DNA of 12,973 nt from Acidimicrobiaceae bacterium (GCA_003152555.1 PMAL01000145.1:7932-20904), one strand, 5' to 3'. Shown: positions 1 to 7,265, counted from the first letter of the stretch. The notes: generated from the letters alone by a model not told the origin. Numbers and translations are program-made.

Positions 1-1
1 C

Positions 2-358
2 CTCGACGGGCACGACCGCGGCATCAAGGTTGTTGCCCGGTTACTGCGCGACGCGGGTATGGAGGTCGTGTACACCGGGCTCTTTCAGACCCCCGAGATG
101 GTGGCGGTGGCCGCAATTCAAGAGGACGTCGACGTGGTGGGACTCTCGATGTTGTCGGGCGCGCATCTCACGCTGGTGCCGCTCGTCGTGGCCGCCCTTC
201 GCGAACGCGGGAGTGACATCCCCGTGGTGGTAGGAGGCATCGTGCCGCCGTCGGATATTTCGCTTCTCATCGACGCGGGCGTTGCGGGTGTGATGGGACC
301 CGGCGCCAGCGGCGCGTCGGTCGTCTCGACGATTACCGAGGCGGCCAACCCCGCCTGA
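2..358 (+). CDS. Cobalamin (B12)-binding domain protein, C-terminal part (5' end outside window)
   Basis: The frame is open from the first bases to a TGA at 356-358, giving 118 residues with no start, so the gene begins upstream of the window. The visible part opens with LDGHDRG, the DxHxxG motif whose His is the lower axial ligand of cobalt in base-off B12 enzymes. It is followed by LSMLSGAH (the SxL motif) and VVVGG, the order of the Rossmann-like B12 domain of methylmalonyl-CoA mutases. It probably serves a methylmalonyl-CoA or related acyl-CoA mutase, rearranging the carbon skeleton of CoA esters. It could be a stand-alone small subunit of about 140 residues or the tail of a long mutase chain; the missing upstream sequence would decide. 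The family is clear, the exact substrate is not. Confidence 0.85.
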   Translation, partial: LDGHDRGIKVVARLLRDAGMEVVYTGLFQTPEMVAVAAIQEDVDVVGLSMLSGAHLTLVPLVVAALRERGSDIPVVVGGIVPPSDISLLIDAGVAGVMGPGASGASVVSTITEAANPA

Positions 359-713
359 CGAGGCGTTTTGAGATGTTGACGGCCGCATCGACTTCAACGC
401 GTCGCGATCGCGGGCACGTCGTCGCGGAGTAAAACCGTTCCGTCAGTGGACTGAAAAATCTGTATGTAAGGACTGACACAACTTCTTCACAAGTTATAAA
501 GCTGTGCACTCGTTGGGAGTAATAATTCTCAAGTCGGTTCCGCTTTTGTCAGTGCTTCATTGAGGATTGGCCTAAAAATAATTCCACAACGAAGGCAGAA
601 TTATAATTATTGTTACTCAGAATAATTGCCAATATTGATAGAATTGTTGCAGAGATTGCGTGCTCATTGTTGTCAACGATGGGGCCGATGCAGTTCTGAA
701 GGAAGTGCCCCGC
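359..713. other. Intergenic region, AT-rich leader of the surface-protein gene
   Basis: This stretch has no convincing gene. It starts GC-rich and then, from about 440 to 680, becomes clearly AT-rich compared with both flanks. It holds small repeats: GGACTGA at 448-454 and 470-476, and the inverted pair AACTT (480-484) and AAGTT (491-495). It also holds a consensus-like TATAAT (602-607). The last part, roughly 614-713, would be a leader of about 100 bases for the next gene. I see no known riboswitch or tRNA in it. Confidence 0.5.
602..607 (+). promoter_or_regulatory. Candidate -10 box (TATAAT) for the DUF3494/sortase operon
   Basis: This is a perfect TATAAT hexamer in the AT-rich leader, about 110 bases before the ATG at 714. 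No good -35 box lies at 16-18 bases upstream, so the call rests on the -10 match and on position. It lies inside the short palindrome AATTATAATT, so the match may partly reflect AT-richness. Confidence 0.35.
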
Positions 714-1835
714 ATGTTCCAAATCATTCGCTTCCGTCTCTCGTCTTCGCACAATAAGTTTGATCGAAGGACCCTTAGTTCTCGCCACCATCGTCGCTCG
801 TTGCCCGGGGCGTTCGCTGTGGGCGTGTTGTGTGCTCTAACAATTGCGTCTTTTGACATCACGGTGGCGAACGCCGCGACGCCCACCGTTGGACTTGGTA
901 CGGCGGCGCCATTCGCGGTGCTCGCCGGATCAGCGATCACCAATACTGGCCCCTCAGTCATCTCGGGCAACATTGGGCTGAGCCCGGGCACGTCAATCAT
1001 TGGTTTTCCGCCCGGCGTCCAGAGCACCGGGGTCACTGACCAAACGACCGCGGTTGCCTTACAGGCAAAGAACGACACAACTACGGCCTACTTGGACGCG
1101 GCCGGACGCACGCCGTTCACCACGGTTGCGAGCGACCTTGGTGGTACGACCTTGTCGCCCGGTGTGTACCAGACCTCATCGGCGATGGCACTGACGGGCA
1201 CAGTCACGCTCGACGGCGGCGGTGACGCTGACGCCGTATTCATCTTCCAAACTGGCTCGACATTGATCAGCGCCTCGGGCAGCACTGTGCTGCTCGAGAA
1301 TGGTGCGCAGGCGTGCAATGTCTTTTGGCAGGTCGGTAGCTCCGCGACGCTCGGCACAACGAGTAATTTTGCCGGCACCATTCTGGCGTTGACGTCGGCC
1401 ACCCTCAACACTGGAGCAACCCTTCAAGGACGAGTGCTCGCGCGAAACGGGGCCGTGACGTTGGATTCCAATGCCATCACGGTGCCAACGTGCCTCGCCG
1501 CGTCACCTTCTTCAACGACCACGACCACGACGGCAACGACGACCACCACCAAGAAGAAGACCACGACCACTACTGTTAGGGCCAAGAGCGCGCCAACGAA
1601 GGCCACCAAGACTAAGAAGCCCATGAATCCAACCACCACCACGACGGGCCAGATCATCCCGACTGGCGCGCCCAAGACTGGCCTCGGTGACTCGCAGTCG
1701 TCGGGGCCGCCAACGCGATTGCTGCTTGGTATTGGCGCACTCGCTCTCGGACTCTTCTCGGTCTCGATGGCCGTCGTAACGTCGCGGCGTCGGCCCAGCG
1801 CCGAACGAGTGGGTTCGCATCAACGTGATAAGTAA
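714..1835 (+). CDS. Secreted, sortase-anchored DUF3494 (ice-binding-like) surface protein
   Basis: This 373-residue protein is built for display on the cell wall. The ATG at 714 has a good ribosome site, GAAGGAAG, eight bases upstream; an upstream in-frame start at 660 lacks one. Residues 1-54 form a long signal peptide: an Arg/His-rich start, a hydrophobic core at about 30-47, and likely cleavage after VANA. Residues 60-260 are a DUF3494 domain, recognised from APFAVLAGSAITNTG, the SPGVYQTSS stretch, and NVFWQVGSSATLG followed by LARNGAVTLDSNAI. This is the beta-solenoid fold of many ice-binding proteins, although not every member binds ice. Residues 268-316 are a Thr/Lys-rich stalk. APKTG (319-323) resembles a sorting motif and precedes a membrane segment (336-356) and an Arg-rich tail. 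The last 11 bases overlap the sortase gene, so the two are probably co-translated. Ice binding, adhesion or another surface role cannot be told apart here. Confidence 0.88.
   Translation: MFQIIRFRLSSSHNKFDRRTLSSRHHRRSLPGAFAVGVLCALTIASFDITVANAATPTVGLGTAAPFAVLAGSAITNTGPSVISGNIGLSPGTSIIGFPPGVQSTGVTDQTTAVALQAKNDTTTAYLDAAGRTPFTTVASDLGGTTLSPGVYQTSSAMALTGTVTLDGGGDADAVFIFQTGSTLISASGSTVLLENGAQACNVFWQVGSSATLGTTSNFAGTILALTSATLNTGATLQGRVLARNGAVTLDSNAITVPTCLAASPSSTTTTTTATTTTTKKKTTTTTVRAKSAPTKATKTKKPMNPTTTTTGQIIPTGAPKTGLGDSQSSGPPTRLLLGIGALALGLFSVSMAVVTSRRRPSAERVGSHQRDK
1515..1574 (+). repeat. Low-complexity Thr/Lys codon run (wall-spanning stalk)
   Basis: Twenty codons (residues 268-287 of the DUF3494 protein) encode almost only Thr, with one Ala and a Lys triplet, using ACG, ACC and ACT. 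This makes a near-repetitive ACGACC tract. Such stalks carry a surface domain through the peptidoglycan. The tract is a likely spot for length variation between strains. Confidence 0.7.
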
Positions 1836-2484
1836 ACGCCGATTTCCGGTGCGCCGGTGGTTATGGATTGGCAGCGCCGTTTCGTCACTGCTGGTCGCCA
1901 CTGCGGCCCTGGCCGGGACATTGCCGTCCCCGACGCCCAACGCGGTTGTGCTCGCCCACGCGAGCGTCACTGCACGCACTACGGCGTCAACGAGTTTGCC
2001 GGCTACACAACGGTCTCGTCCTCTCACGCTCGTCATTCCGGCGATCGGCGTCAAGACCAGCGTGGGCAAACTAGGCCTTCAACCGGATCACGAAGTCATG
2101 GTGCCGACGACTATCCACACGGTCGGCTGGTATATCGACGGGCCAGCGCCCGGTCAAGAAGGTTCGGCGGTCATACTGGGCCACGTCGACTCGTATCAGG
2201 GTGTCGGGGTCTTCTTCAACCTGAAGTCACTCAAGGCCGGTGACGAGATCGAGGTCGTCTCTGAGGATGGCATCACCACGCATTTCGTCGTGAGCAAGGT
2301 CGTGCAGTACTCCAAAACCGCGTTTCCCGATCGACTCGTCTACGGTCCGCACGGCACTCGGTCCCTGCAGTTAGTGACGTGCGGGGGCGTCTTCGACCAC
2401 GCCACCGGTCACTACGAGTCCAACATCGTCGTGTTCAGCCAGCTTGTTGGAGTGACGCCAGCTAAAACGGTCACTGGGTCGTAG
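1825..2484 (+). CDS. Class F-type sortase
   Basis: A transpeptidase of 219 residues that would cut the sorting motif of a secreted protein and join it to the cell wall, acting outside the membrane. Residues 1-11 are basic, 12-32 form a signal anchor, and about 65-208 are the sortase fold. Class F features are LVIPAIGVKTSVGKLGL, GWYIDGPAPGQEGSAVILGHVDS with catalytic His120, and QLVTCGG with catalytic Cys186. The third catalytic residue is unclear: there is no Arg anywhere after Cys186, and the place where I expect FDR reads FDH (His192). The GTG start at 1825 overlaps the end of the DUF3494 gene by 11 bases, so that protein, with its APKTG motif, is the obvious substrate. The assignment to sortases is firm; the class is likely; activity is less certain. 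Confidence 0.9.
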   Translation: MISKRRFPVRRWLWIGSAVSSLLVATAALAGTLPSPTPNAVVLAHASVTARTTASTSLPATQRSRPLTLVIPAIGVKTSVGKLGLQPDHEVMVPTTIHTVGWYIDGPAPGQEGSAVILGHVDSYQGVGVFFNLKSLKAGDEIEVVSEDGITTHFVVSKVVQYSKTAFPDRLVYGPHGTRSLQLVTCGGVFDHATGHYESNIVVFSQLVGVTPAKTVTGS

Positions 2485-2538
2485 TTCCTGTCTTAATCAG
2501 TTGACGTTGATCGCCCGCCCGAGAGCAGCTTTTGAACC

Positions 2539-2559
2539 GATGGGTCGTAACGACCCATC
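2539..2559. repeat. Perfect inverted repeat, 10-bp arms
   Basis: GATGGGTCGT (2539-2548), one A, then ACGACCCATC (2550-2559) form an exact palindrome 55 bases after the sortase stop. No T-run follows on either strand, so a classical intrinsic terminator is unlikely. A dimeric regulator site or an RNA hairpin ending the DUF3494-sortase message are both possible. Confidence 0.55.
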
Positions 2560-2700
2560 TCCGCCATCAGGCCGAAACTGGCTGATTCTTTTGATCCGCG
2601 AGGGCCACCGGAGCCGGCGTGCGGCACTACGCCGCCATCGGGAAGCCTTCGCTCGCGCCGATTACAAAACCGCAATTCGCGAAATTGATTCCGAGGGTAC

Positions 2701-2748
2701 TTGACTTTGTTACTGTATCATACTAAACCTATAGAAATTATAGATAAT
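2701..2748 (+). promoter_or_regulatory. AT-rich candidate promoter region of the cysteine dioxygenase-like gene
   Basis: A short AT-rich island in GC-rich surroundings begins with TTGACT (2701-2706), a good -35 match. It has weak -10 candidates: TAAACC at 2724-2729 with a 17-base spacer, or GATAAT at 2743-2748. It also contains the inverted repeat CTATA-GAAAT-TATAG (2729-2743), which could be an operator placed on the start region. The exact promoter cannot be fixed from sequence alone. Confidence 0.35.
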
Positions 2749-2850
2749 GCAAACCAGACGGGGCTGCGACAATCCGACGCGAGAGTGCAATGGGACTCGG
2801 CGCCGGAACTTGGACACGAACTGGTGGGCGATACGAGGAAGTTGAACTCA

Positions 2851-3429
2851 ATGACGATAACGACTGAAGCGCGAACGAGTGAGACGAGCGACGTTCTCGT
2901 CGAGCAACTGTCCCAACTACTTGAGCGGTTGGAGTTGCCCGACGGACGTCTCAGCGCGGGCCAACTAGAAGACGTGGCCCGAGCTGTGGCGCAGCGCCCC
3001 GACTTGTTTGAAGTCCTGCTGGATGACGATGGGTCAGTGCACCGGTCGCTGCTGCTACTCCAGACGTCGAGTTACGAAGTGAAAGTACTTACCTGGCGCG
3101 GGCCACAGCCCGTTGACTGGCACGATCATGGTGGATCGTCCGGAGCGATGGCGATGGTTGGCGGATGGCTCAACGAACAAAGTCGCGATGGCGATGGCGC
3201 GGACCTGAACTCTCGGCGATTTGGACCAGGTGACAGCGGATCCTTCGGTCCTGATCATCTCCATGACGTGAACTTTGAATACGGTCGCCCGGCAATCAGC
3301 ATTCATACGTATTCGCCGCCGCTTTCGGGAATGACGCACTACGACCGGACTCGATTTGGCTTCGTGGCCCGCGAGTTCATTCCTGAAATGATTCAACCAT
3401 TCACTCGGGAGTCTCCACTGGAGTTCTGA
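2851..3429 (+). CDS. Cysteine dioxygenase-type cupin (thiol dioxygenase)
   Basis: This 192-residue protein belongs to the family of iron enzymes that add O2 to the sulfur of cysteine, or of a similar thiol such as 3-mercaptopropionate, forming a sulfinate in the cytoplasm. The iron ligands fit His91 and His93 (WHDHGG) and His138 (DHLHDV). SIHTY (Ser150, His152, Tyr154) matches the Ser-His-Tyr triad of cysteine dioxygenases. Gly94 follows the second His, so the Cys-Tyr crosslink of mammalian enzymes is absent, as is usual in bacteria. His64-Arg65 lies where a substrate-carboxylate Arg is expected. The start at 2851 follows GAGGAAG at 2835-2840; the frame is open 50 codons further upstream, but that part is AT-rich promoter-like sequence. 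It stands alone between two regulatory-looking gaps. Cysteine is the most likely substrate, but other thiols cannot be excluded. Confidence 0.85.
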   Translation: MTITTEARTSETSDVLVEQLSQLLERLELPDGRLSAGQLEDVARAVAQRPDLFEVLLDDDGSVHRSLLLLQTSSYEVKVLTWRGPQPVDWHDHGGSSGAMAMVGGWLNEQSRDGDGADLNSRRFGPGDSGSFGPDHLHDVNFEYGRPAISIHTYSPPLSGMTHYDRTRFGFVAREFIPEMIQPFTRESPLEF

Positions 3430-3537
3430 AATTCGTAGGCGTCGACACCGATGAGCAGCCGGAGCTCGTCAAGTGACGAACGATCCTCAGTCATCTCTTA
3501 GGGCGCGTGTTGCGCGTGGCGCGAGACGACGCGCGGT

Positions 3538-3561
3538 TATAAAATTTACTCGAAAGGGGGG
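3538..3561 (+). promoter_or_regulatory. Candidate -10 box and strong ribosome site of the DUF1697 gene
   Basis: TATAAA (3538-3543) lies about 22 bases before the GTG at 3565, and AAAGGGGGG (3553-3561) follows as a purine-rich ribosome site. Together they support a short leader and fix the GTG start. A clear -35 box is not visible. Confidence 0.45.
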
Positions 3562-3564
3562 ACC

Positions 3565-4116
3565 GTGTCGACGTACGTAGCACTGCTTCGCGGCGTGAAC
3601 GTCGCCGGTAACAACAAGTTGCCCATGGCCGATCTACGGGCCCACTTTGAGACGCTCGGATTCGACAATGTACGCACGCTCATCCAGAGTGGCAACGTCG
3701 TCTTTGAGACACCTCACACTCCGACGAGTCAGAAAATTGAAACGTCTATTGAGGATCGCTTCGCCATCACGACGAGCATTGCGTTGCGCACGCCGAACGA
3801 ACTGCAGCGCGTCGTCGCGCAGGTGCCCGCCACCATGACAGAGGTGGGCGGGCTCTACGTGGGTTTCTTCACGACGAGGCCCGCGTCCGTCGACGTGGTC
3901 CATCTCGATCACGAGCGCTTCTTGCCCGAACAGTTCAGCGTGAGCGGTCACGAAATCTACATGCATCTGCCTGACGGCATGGGCCAATCGAAACTCCCCG
4001 ATTACCTCAACCGTCGGCTCAAAGTCCCGATCACGTTTCGTAATTGGAACACCGTCAATCGCATGCTGGCCATCTCGATGTCCAGTGAACCAGACCCCCT
4101 GCCTGACGTCTCTTAG
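3565..4116 (+). CDS. DUF1697 family protein
   Basis: A full-length member (183 residues) of a widespread, small cytoplasmic family with no established biochemical function. The family signature is at the start: YVALLRGVNVAGNNKLPMADL, then FDNVRTLIQSGNVVF. The C-terminal half has LPDGMGQSKLP and TFRNWNTVNRM, also typical of the family. The GTG start is preferred because it directly follows a strong purine-rich ribosome site and gives the usual N-terminus. It appears to be a single-gene unit. Its stop lies 40 bases from the stop of the convergent kinase gene, with no obvious terminator hairpin between them. I do not assign a function. Confidence 0.88.
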   Translation: MSTYVALLRGVNVAGNNKLPMADLRAHFETLGFDNVRTLIQSGNVVFETPHTPTSQKIETSIEDRFAITTSIALRTPNELQRVVAQVPATMTEVGGLYVGFFTTRPASVDVVHLDHERFLPEQFSVSGHEIYMHLPDGMGQSKLPDYLNRRLKVPITFRNWNTVNRMLAISMSSEPDPLPDVS

Positions 4117-4156
4117 TTCTGCGACGCCACTGTCCTCAGTCGAGCAAGGTACACGC

Positions 4157-5710
4157 TCAGCGTGACGGTGACCTCGACCCTCGTCGCCAACTCTTGTCGC
4201 GCGCGAAGAGACTCGGCAACTGGTTGCGACGTTCTTGATATGACTCGGCGTTTTCTGGAAGCGGTTGGTACATGGTGCCGCGCGTTACGCGAGTACTCAC
4301 GTCGCTTAAGTTCAAGTGGCCCAGTGAAATTGCGGCGAGCAATGCCGCGCCACGCAATTGGGCCACCATGGGTTCGCGAACTTGCTCTACTTCTCGTCCC
4401 AGAGTGTCGGCGAATATCTGACACCACAGCGAGGACTGCGCACCGCCGCCCAACAGACGAATTGGGGACAATGTCGTACCGGCAAATTTCTCGACGTAGG
4501 TGAAGAGCCACGCGCTGTTGGCCGCCACTCCCTCTAACACCGCGCGAATGAGGTCGGACGTGGTCGAGGTCACCGAGAGGTTGGTGAAGCCGGCTCGAGC
4601 GCTCTTATCGTCGACGGGGGAGCGCTCCCCGGCGAGCCAGGGGGTGAAGATGACACCGCGGGCCCCGGGGGGAGATGTTTCCGCCAGGGCCGTCATGCGC
4701 TCGTAGCTCATGACCGAGCCGGTGCCGGCCAAGACGCCTTGGAACCACTCGAGCGCCCGGGCGCCGGTTTCTTGATTGTTGATCACCAGATAGGAGTCGT
4801 TGGTAAGTCCCGGGATGGACGCAATGGAATGCAGCACGTCCGTTTTCTTTTTGGGGAAGGGACAACTGATCCATGACGTCGTTGAGAGGGCTAAGTGCGT
4901 GGCGTAGAGTTCTGTCGCGCCGGAACCCAACGCCGCCGCGTGCAGGTCCGGCACTCCCGTAATCACGATCGTGTCGTTGGACAGGCCAAGATCCTCGGCC
5001 ACCTCGGCGGTGACGGTGCCGACGACCTCGCCAAAAGGCAGCAGCGGGGGCAATCGTTCGCCGGAGAGTCCGACCGCGTCGAGCAACGCGGCGTCGTACT
5101 CGTAGTGCGACAGATGACGGGTGTCCGTCATCCACATGGCCAGGCGCGACGCGTGGGTGGCCGACGCGACGCCCGTAAAGCGCATGGTGAGGTAGTCAAC
5201 TGGTTCCATGAACCATCGGGTTCGCGCCACGAGGTCAGGCTCTCGTGCGTTGAGGTAGAGGATCTGACCGATGGGATCTCCACCCGATGTTGAAGGGGCG
5301 CCCGCAGATTTGCGAATGAAGTGCAGGGCCTTGCGCGGGTTGTACCCCTGCACCTTGCCGCCCACGGCCCTTCGGCTGTAGGCGACGCCACGCGTGTCGA
5401 GCCAGGTCAGGCAGGGCCCGGTAGGCAGACCGTCGGCGTCGACCGGCACTGTCGAGGCGTATTGTCCCGTAACGGCGACGGCCTTGACGCGACGTGCCTC
5501 CACTGCTGGTTGCGCCAACAGTCGTTTCGCGGCGTCGCAGATTATTGTCCACCAGAGTTCGGCGTCCTGCACCGCACCGCCGTCGCTGGTAAACACGGTG
5601 GGCACGTGATGGATTTCGTACGTGACCAGTTCTCCCTCGAGCGTGACCAGTCCAACTTTTGGTCCACCCGTGCCGAGATCAATGCTGAGACAAAGATCCA
5701 CGCTCGTCAT
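4157..5710 (-). CDS. FGGY-family carbohydrate kinase (xylulokinase-like)
   Basis: A 517-residue cytoplasmic kinase that should transfer phosphate from ATP to a sugar or polyol. The N-terminal lobe has SIDLGTGGPK (9-18), the phosphate-binding loop, and TWLDTRG (102-108). The catalytic Asp is probably Asp255 in TGVPDLHAAALGSG. TPWLAGERSP (356-365) and LLGGGAQSSLWCQIFADTLG (419-438) form the second lobe and nucleotide site. The length is normal for the family. The ATG lies one base after the stop of the upstream PLP enzyme gene (TGA C ATG) and has no evident ribosome site of its own, so translation is probably coupled. The substrate is unknown; xylulose is only the nearest general label. The partner suggests the two act in one pathway, perhaps with a phosphorylated amino alcohol or its aldehyde product, but that is inference. 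Confidence 0.87.
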   Translation of the reverse strand: MTSVDLCLSIDLGTGGPKVGLVTLEGELVTYEIHHVPTVFTSDGGAVQDAELWWTIICDAAKRLLAQPAVEARRVKAVAVTGQYASTVPVDADGLPTGPCLTWLDTRGVAYSRRAVGGKVQGYNPRKALHFIRKSAGAPSTSGGDPIGQILYLNAREPDLVARTRWFMEPVDYLTMRFTGVASATHASRLAMWMTDTRHLSHYEYDAALLDAVGLSGERLPPLLPFGEVVGTVTAEVAEDLGLSNDTIVITGVPDLHAAALGSGATELYATHLALSTTSWISCPFPKKKTDVLHSIASIPGLTNDSYLVINNQETGARALEWFQGVLAGTGSVMSYERMTALAETSPPGARGVIFTPWLAGERSPVDDKSARAGFTNLSVTSTTSDLIRAVLEGVAANSAWLFTYVEKFAGTTLSPIRLLGGGAQSSLWCQIFADTLGREVEQVREPMVAQLRGAALLAAISLGHLNLSDVSTRVTRGTMYQPLPENAESYQERRNQLPSLFARDKSWRRGSRSPSR

Positions 5711-5711
5711 G

Positions 5712-7094
5712 TCACAGCGCGGGAATTCGCAACTGGTCGTCCATCATCTCGGCCATGAAATATTTGATGAAGGCGTCGGCCTCGTCGTTGGGTCCACCGG
5801 CAACGCCGCCGTAAATCGCGCCCGACCGGGCAACGTCGTCGCGGTGCTCCAGGGCGTAGGCGACGCCGTCCGCCAAATCAACGCGCCAGCGCTCCACCAC
5901 GCCCGGCTGGGTTTGGGGGCGGGTCACGGCCATGTGCAGGGCGTTCGGGTACTGCTGGCCGTTGAGGCGCCACCCTCGCGTACGCAGAAAATCGTTGACG
6001 TGGTACACGTCAAAGTCGTCGGACGTGAAAGAAAAGAGAAAGCTGGGTTCGCCCATGATGCGCAACGACGAATGCGAGAGCACGGCTTCTTGCATGGCTT
6101 TAGATGTCGAAAAAATTTCGTCGGCGTAGCGGCGATAGCCCGAGCGGCCGAGATGGACCATCGCGGCCCAGGTCGCGGCGAGCAGACCCGCGGACCGTGA
6201 GCCATCCATGCCCGGTGAACAGTATTTTCCGCCTGACCAATCCGTGAGAAAGAAGTACTGACTGTCACGCACGGCCTGGTCGGCGAAGCAGAGCACGCTC
6301 GTGCCCTTGAGCGCGTAGCCATATTTATGCGTGTCGGCCGAGATGGTCGTCACGCCGGGCACCGAAAAATCGAATGGCGCGATGTCGTAACCCAACTCCT
6401 GGCCGAAGGGCAGAATGAATCCGCCCAGGCAACTGTCAACGTGCAGACCTATCTCGTGTTCTTGGGCAATGGCGCCGAGTTCGCCGATCGGGTCGATCGT
6501 GCCGTAGCCGTAATTACAGGCCGAGCCAATCAGCGCGACGGTGTTGGCGTCAATATGTGCGCGCACCCAGTCGAGATCAACCTGTGTTGACACCGGGTCG
6601 ACGGGAGCAATCCTCATCTCCACGCCAAAAAGGCTGCCGGCCTTCGAAAAGGCCGGGTGCGCAGTTTCGGGCTTGATGATGTTGGGTCGATCGGTGGTCG
6701 AACGGTTGTGCTCGCGGTAGGCGAGCACGGCGTGCGCGATGGATCCGGAACCGCCGGAAGTCACGAGCCCCGCGGGCGTCGAATCACTGACGTGTTGGGC
6801 GCCCAAGAGGTCGAGCGTCATCGCGATGATCTCGGCCTCGAACTTGGTGGAACTCGGACACATATCGCGCTGTAGCGAGTTCACGTAGGAAAAATGAGAG
6901 AAGGCCTCGTTGAGGAAGTCGTAGTGGTCGTGGTCCCCGCAGTACATCGTTCCCGAGCACTGTCCGCCCTCCCACACCGGGTTCTCGATCGCGGACATCG
7001 TCGCCAGCGTGTCCAATATCGTCGTTCGGTCCGTTCCCTCTTCGGGCAGGACCCGATGAATGTCGAATTGACCAGTGTACGGAAACTCGCCCAC
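5712..7094 (-). CDS. Sphingosine-1-phosphate-lyase-like PLP-dependent enzyme
   Basis: A 460-residue enzyme of the group II decarboxylase fold that looks much closer to sphingosine-1-phosphate lyase than to glutamate decarboxylase. Seen in sequence: SGTMYCGD (48-54), VTSGGSGS (111-118, phosphate of PLP), the TAHPAF His146 that stacks on the cofactor, LHVDSCLGGF with Asp220, and ISADTHKYGYALKG with Lys257 as the Schiff-base lysine. TDWSGGKYCSPGMDGSR and GAIYGG near the end also match the lyase pattern. Lyases of this family cleave phosphorylated long-chain amino alcohols to an aldehyde and phosphoethanolamine. No membrane segment is apparent at the N-terminus, as in other bacterial forms. The GTG start at 7094 has GGAG five bases upstream. 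It is first in a two-gene unit with an FGGY kinase. The fold is sure; the true substrate is open. Confidence 0.85.
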   Translation of the reverse strand: MGEFPYTGQFDIHRVLPEEGTDRTTILDTLATMSAIENPVWEGGQCSGTMYCGDHDHYDFLNEAFSHFSYVNSLQRDMCPSSTKFEAEIIAMTLDLLGAQHVSDSTPAGLVTSGGSGSIAHAVLAYREHNRSTTDRPNIIKPETAHPAFSKAGSLFGVEMRIAPVDPVSTQVDLDWVRAHIDANTVALIGSACNYGYGTIDPIGELGAIAQEHEIGLHVDSCLGGFILPFGQELGYDIAPFDFSVPGVTTISADTHKYGYALKGTSVLCFADQAVRDSQYFFLTDWSGGKYCSPGMDGSRSAGLLAATWAAMVHLGRSGYRRYADEIFSTSKAMQEAVLSHSSLRIMGEPSFLFSFTSDDFDVYHVNDFLRTRGWRLNGQQYPNALHMAVTRPQTQPGVVERWRVDLADGVAYALEHRDDVARSGAIYGGVAGGPNDEADAFIKYFMAEMMDDQLRIPAL

Positions 7095-7202
7095 GCCATC
7101 TCCAGTTTGTAGTTACAGGAAGTGTAGAACTCGAGGTTGAAGGATATTGTCCGAGTCTGATGCCCGTCGACGCCGCTTTCTACTGCACGTGTCGTGTATC
7201 GC

Positions 7203-7216
7203 GGGACTTTGGTCCC
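7203..7216. repeat. Inverted repeat between divergent genes (possible operator)
   Basis: GGGAC-TTTG-GTCCC sits in the 171-base gap between the divergent PLP-enzyme and radical SAM genes, about 110 bases from the first and 50 from the second. Its position would suit a regulator controlling either side. The reverse strand reads GACCAAAGT in its middle, a 9-mer also found in the palindrome before cysO. The arms are short, so chance is possible. Confidence 0.35.
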
Positions 7217-7265
7217 TAGTTTTCGTTGTTGGCTTCGTTAAGACTTGTCGTGTGATTCAGGCCCA

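Larger units (their letters stand above)
2485..2850. other. Intergenic region between sortase and cysteine dioxygenase-like gene
   Basis: These 366 bases hold no gene I can support. A 67-codon open frame (2501-2704, TTG start, or 54 codons from the ATG at 2540) ends in a basic stretch, but it has no ribosome site and no recognisable motif. The region also contains a perfect 21-base palindrome (2539-2559) and an AT-rich promoter-like segment (2701-2750). Confidence 0.4.

Noticed and set aside
359..713. Riboswitch or small RNA in the first intergenic region
   Set aside because: I looked for known conserved motifs and found only AT-rich sequence and short repeats.
1512..2069. Minus-strand open frame opposite the stalk and sortase start
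   Set aside because: It is low-complexity Arg/Gly-rich sequence arising from the Thr-codon tract on the other strand.
2501..2704. Possible small basic protein of 54-67 residues
   Set aside because: It has no ribosome site and no recognisable motif, and a perfect palindrome lies inside it. It is too weak to call as a gene.
2701..2850. Fifty-codon N-terminal extension of the cysteine dioxygenase-like protein
   Set aside because: It is encoded by AT-rich promoter-like sequence, and the ATG at 2851 has its own ribosome site.
5622..6200. Plus-strand open frame of 192 codons opposite the PLP enzyme
   Set aside because: It is a shadow of a conserved enzyme, with no family features and no ribosome site.
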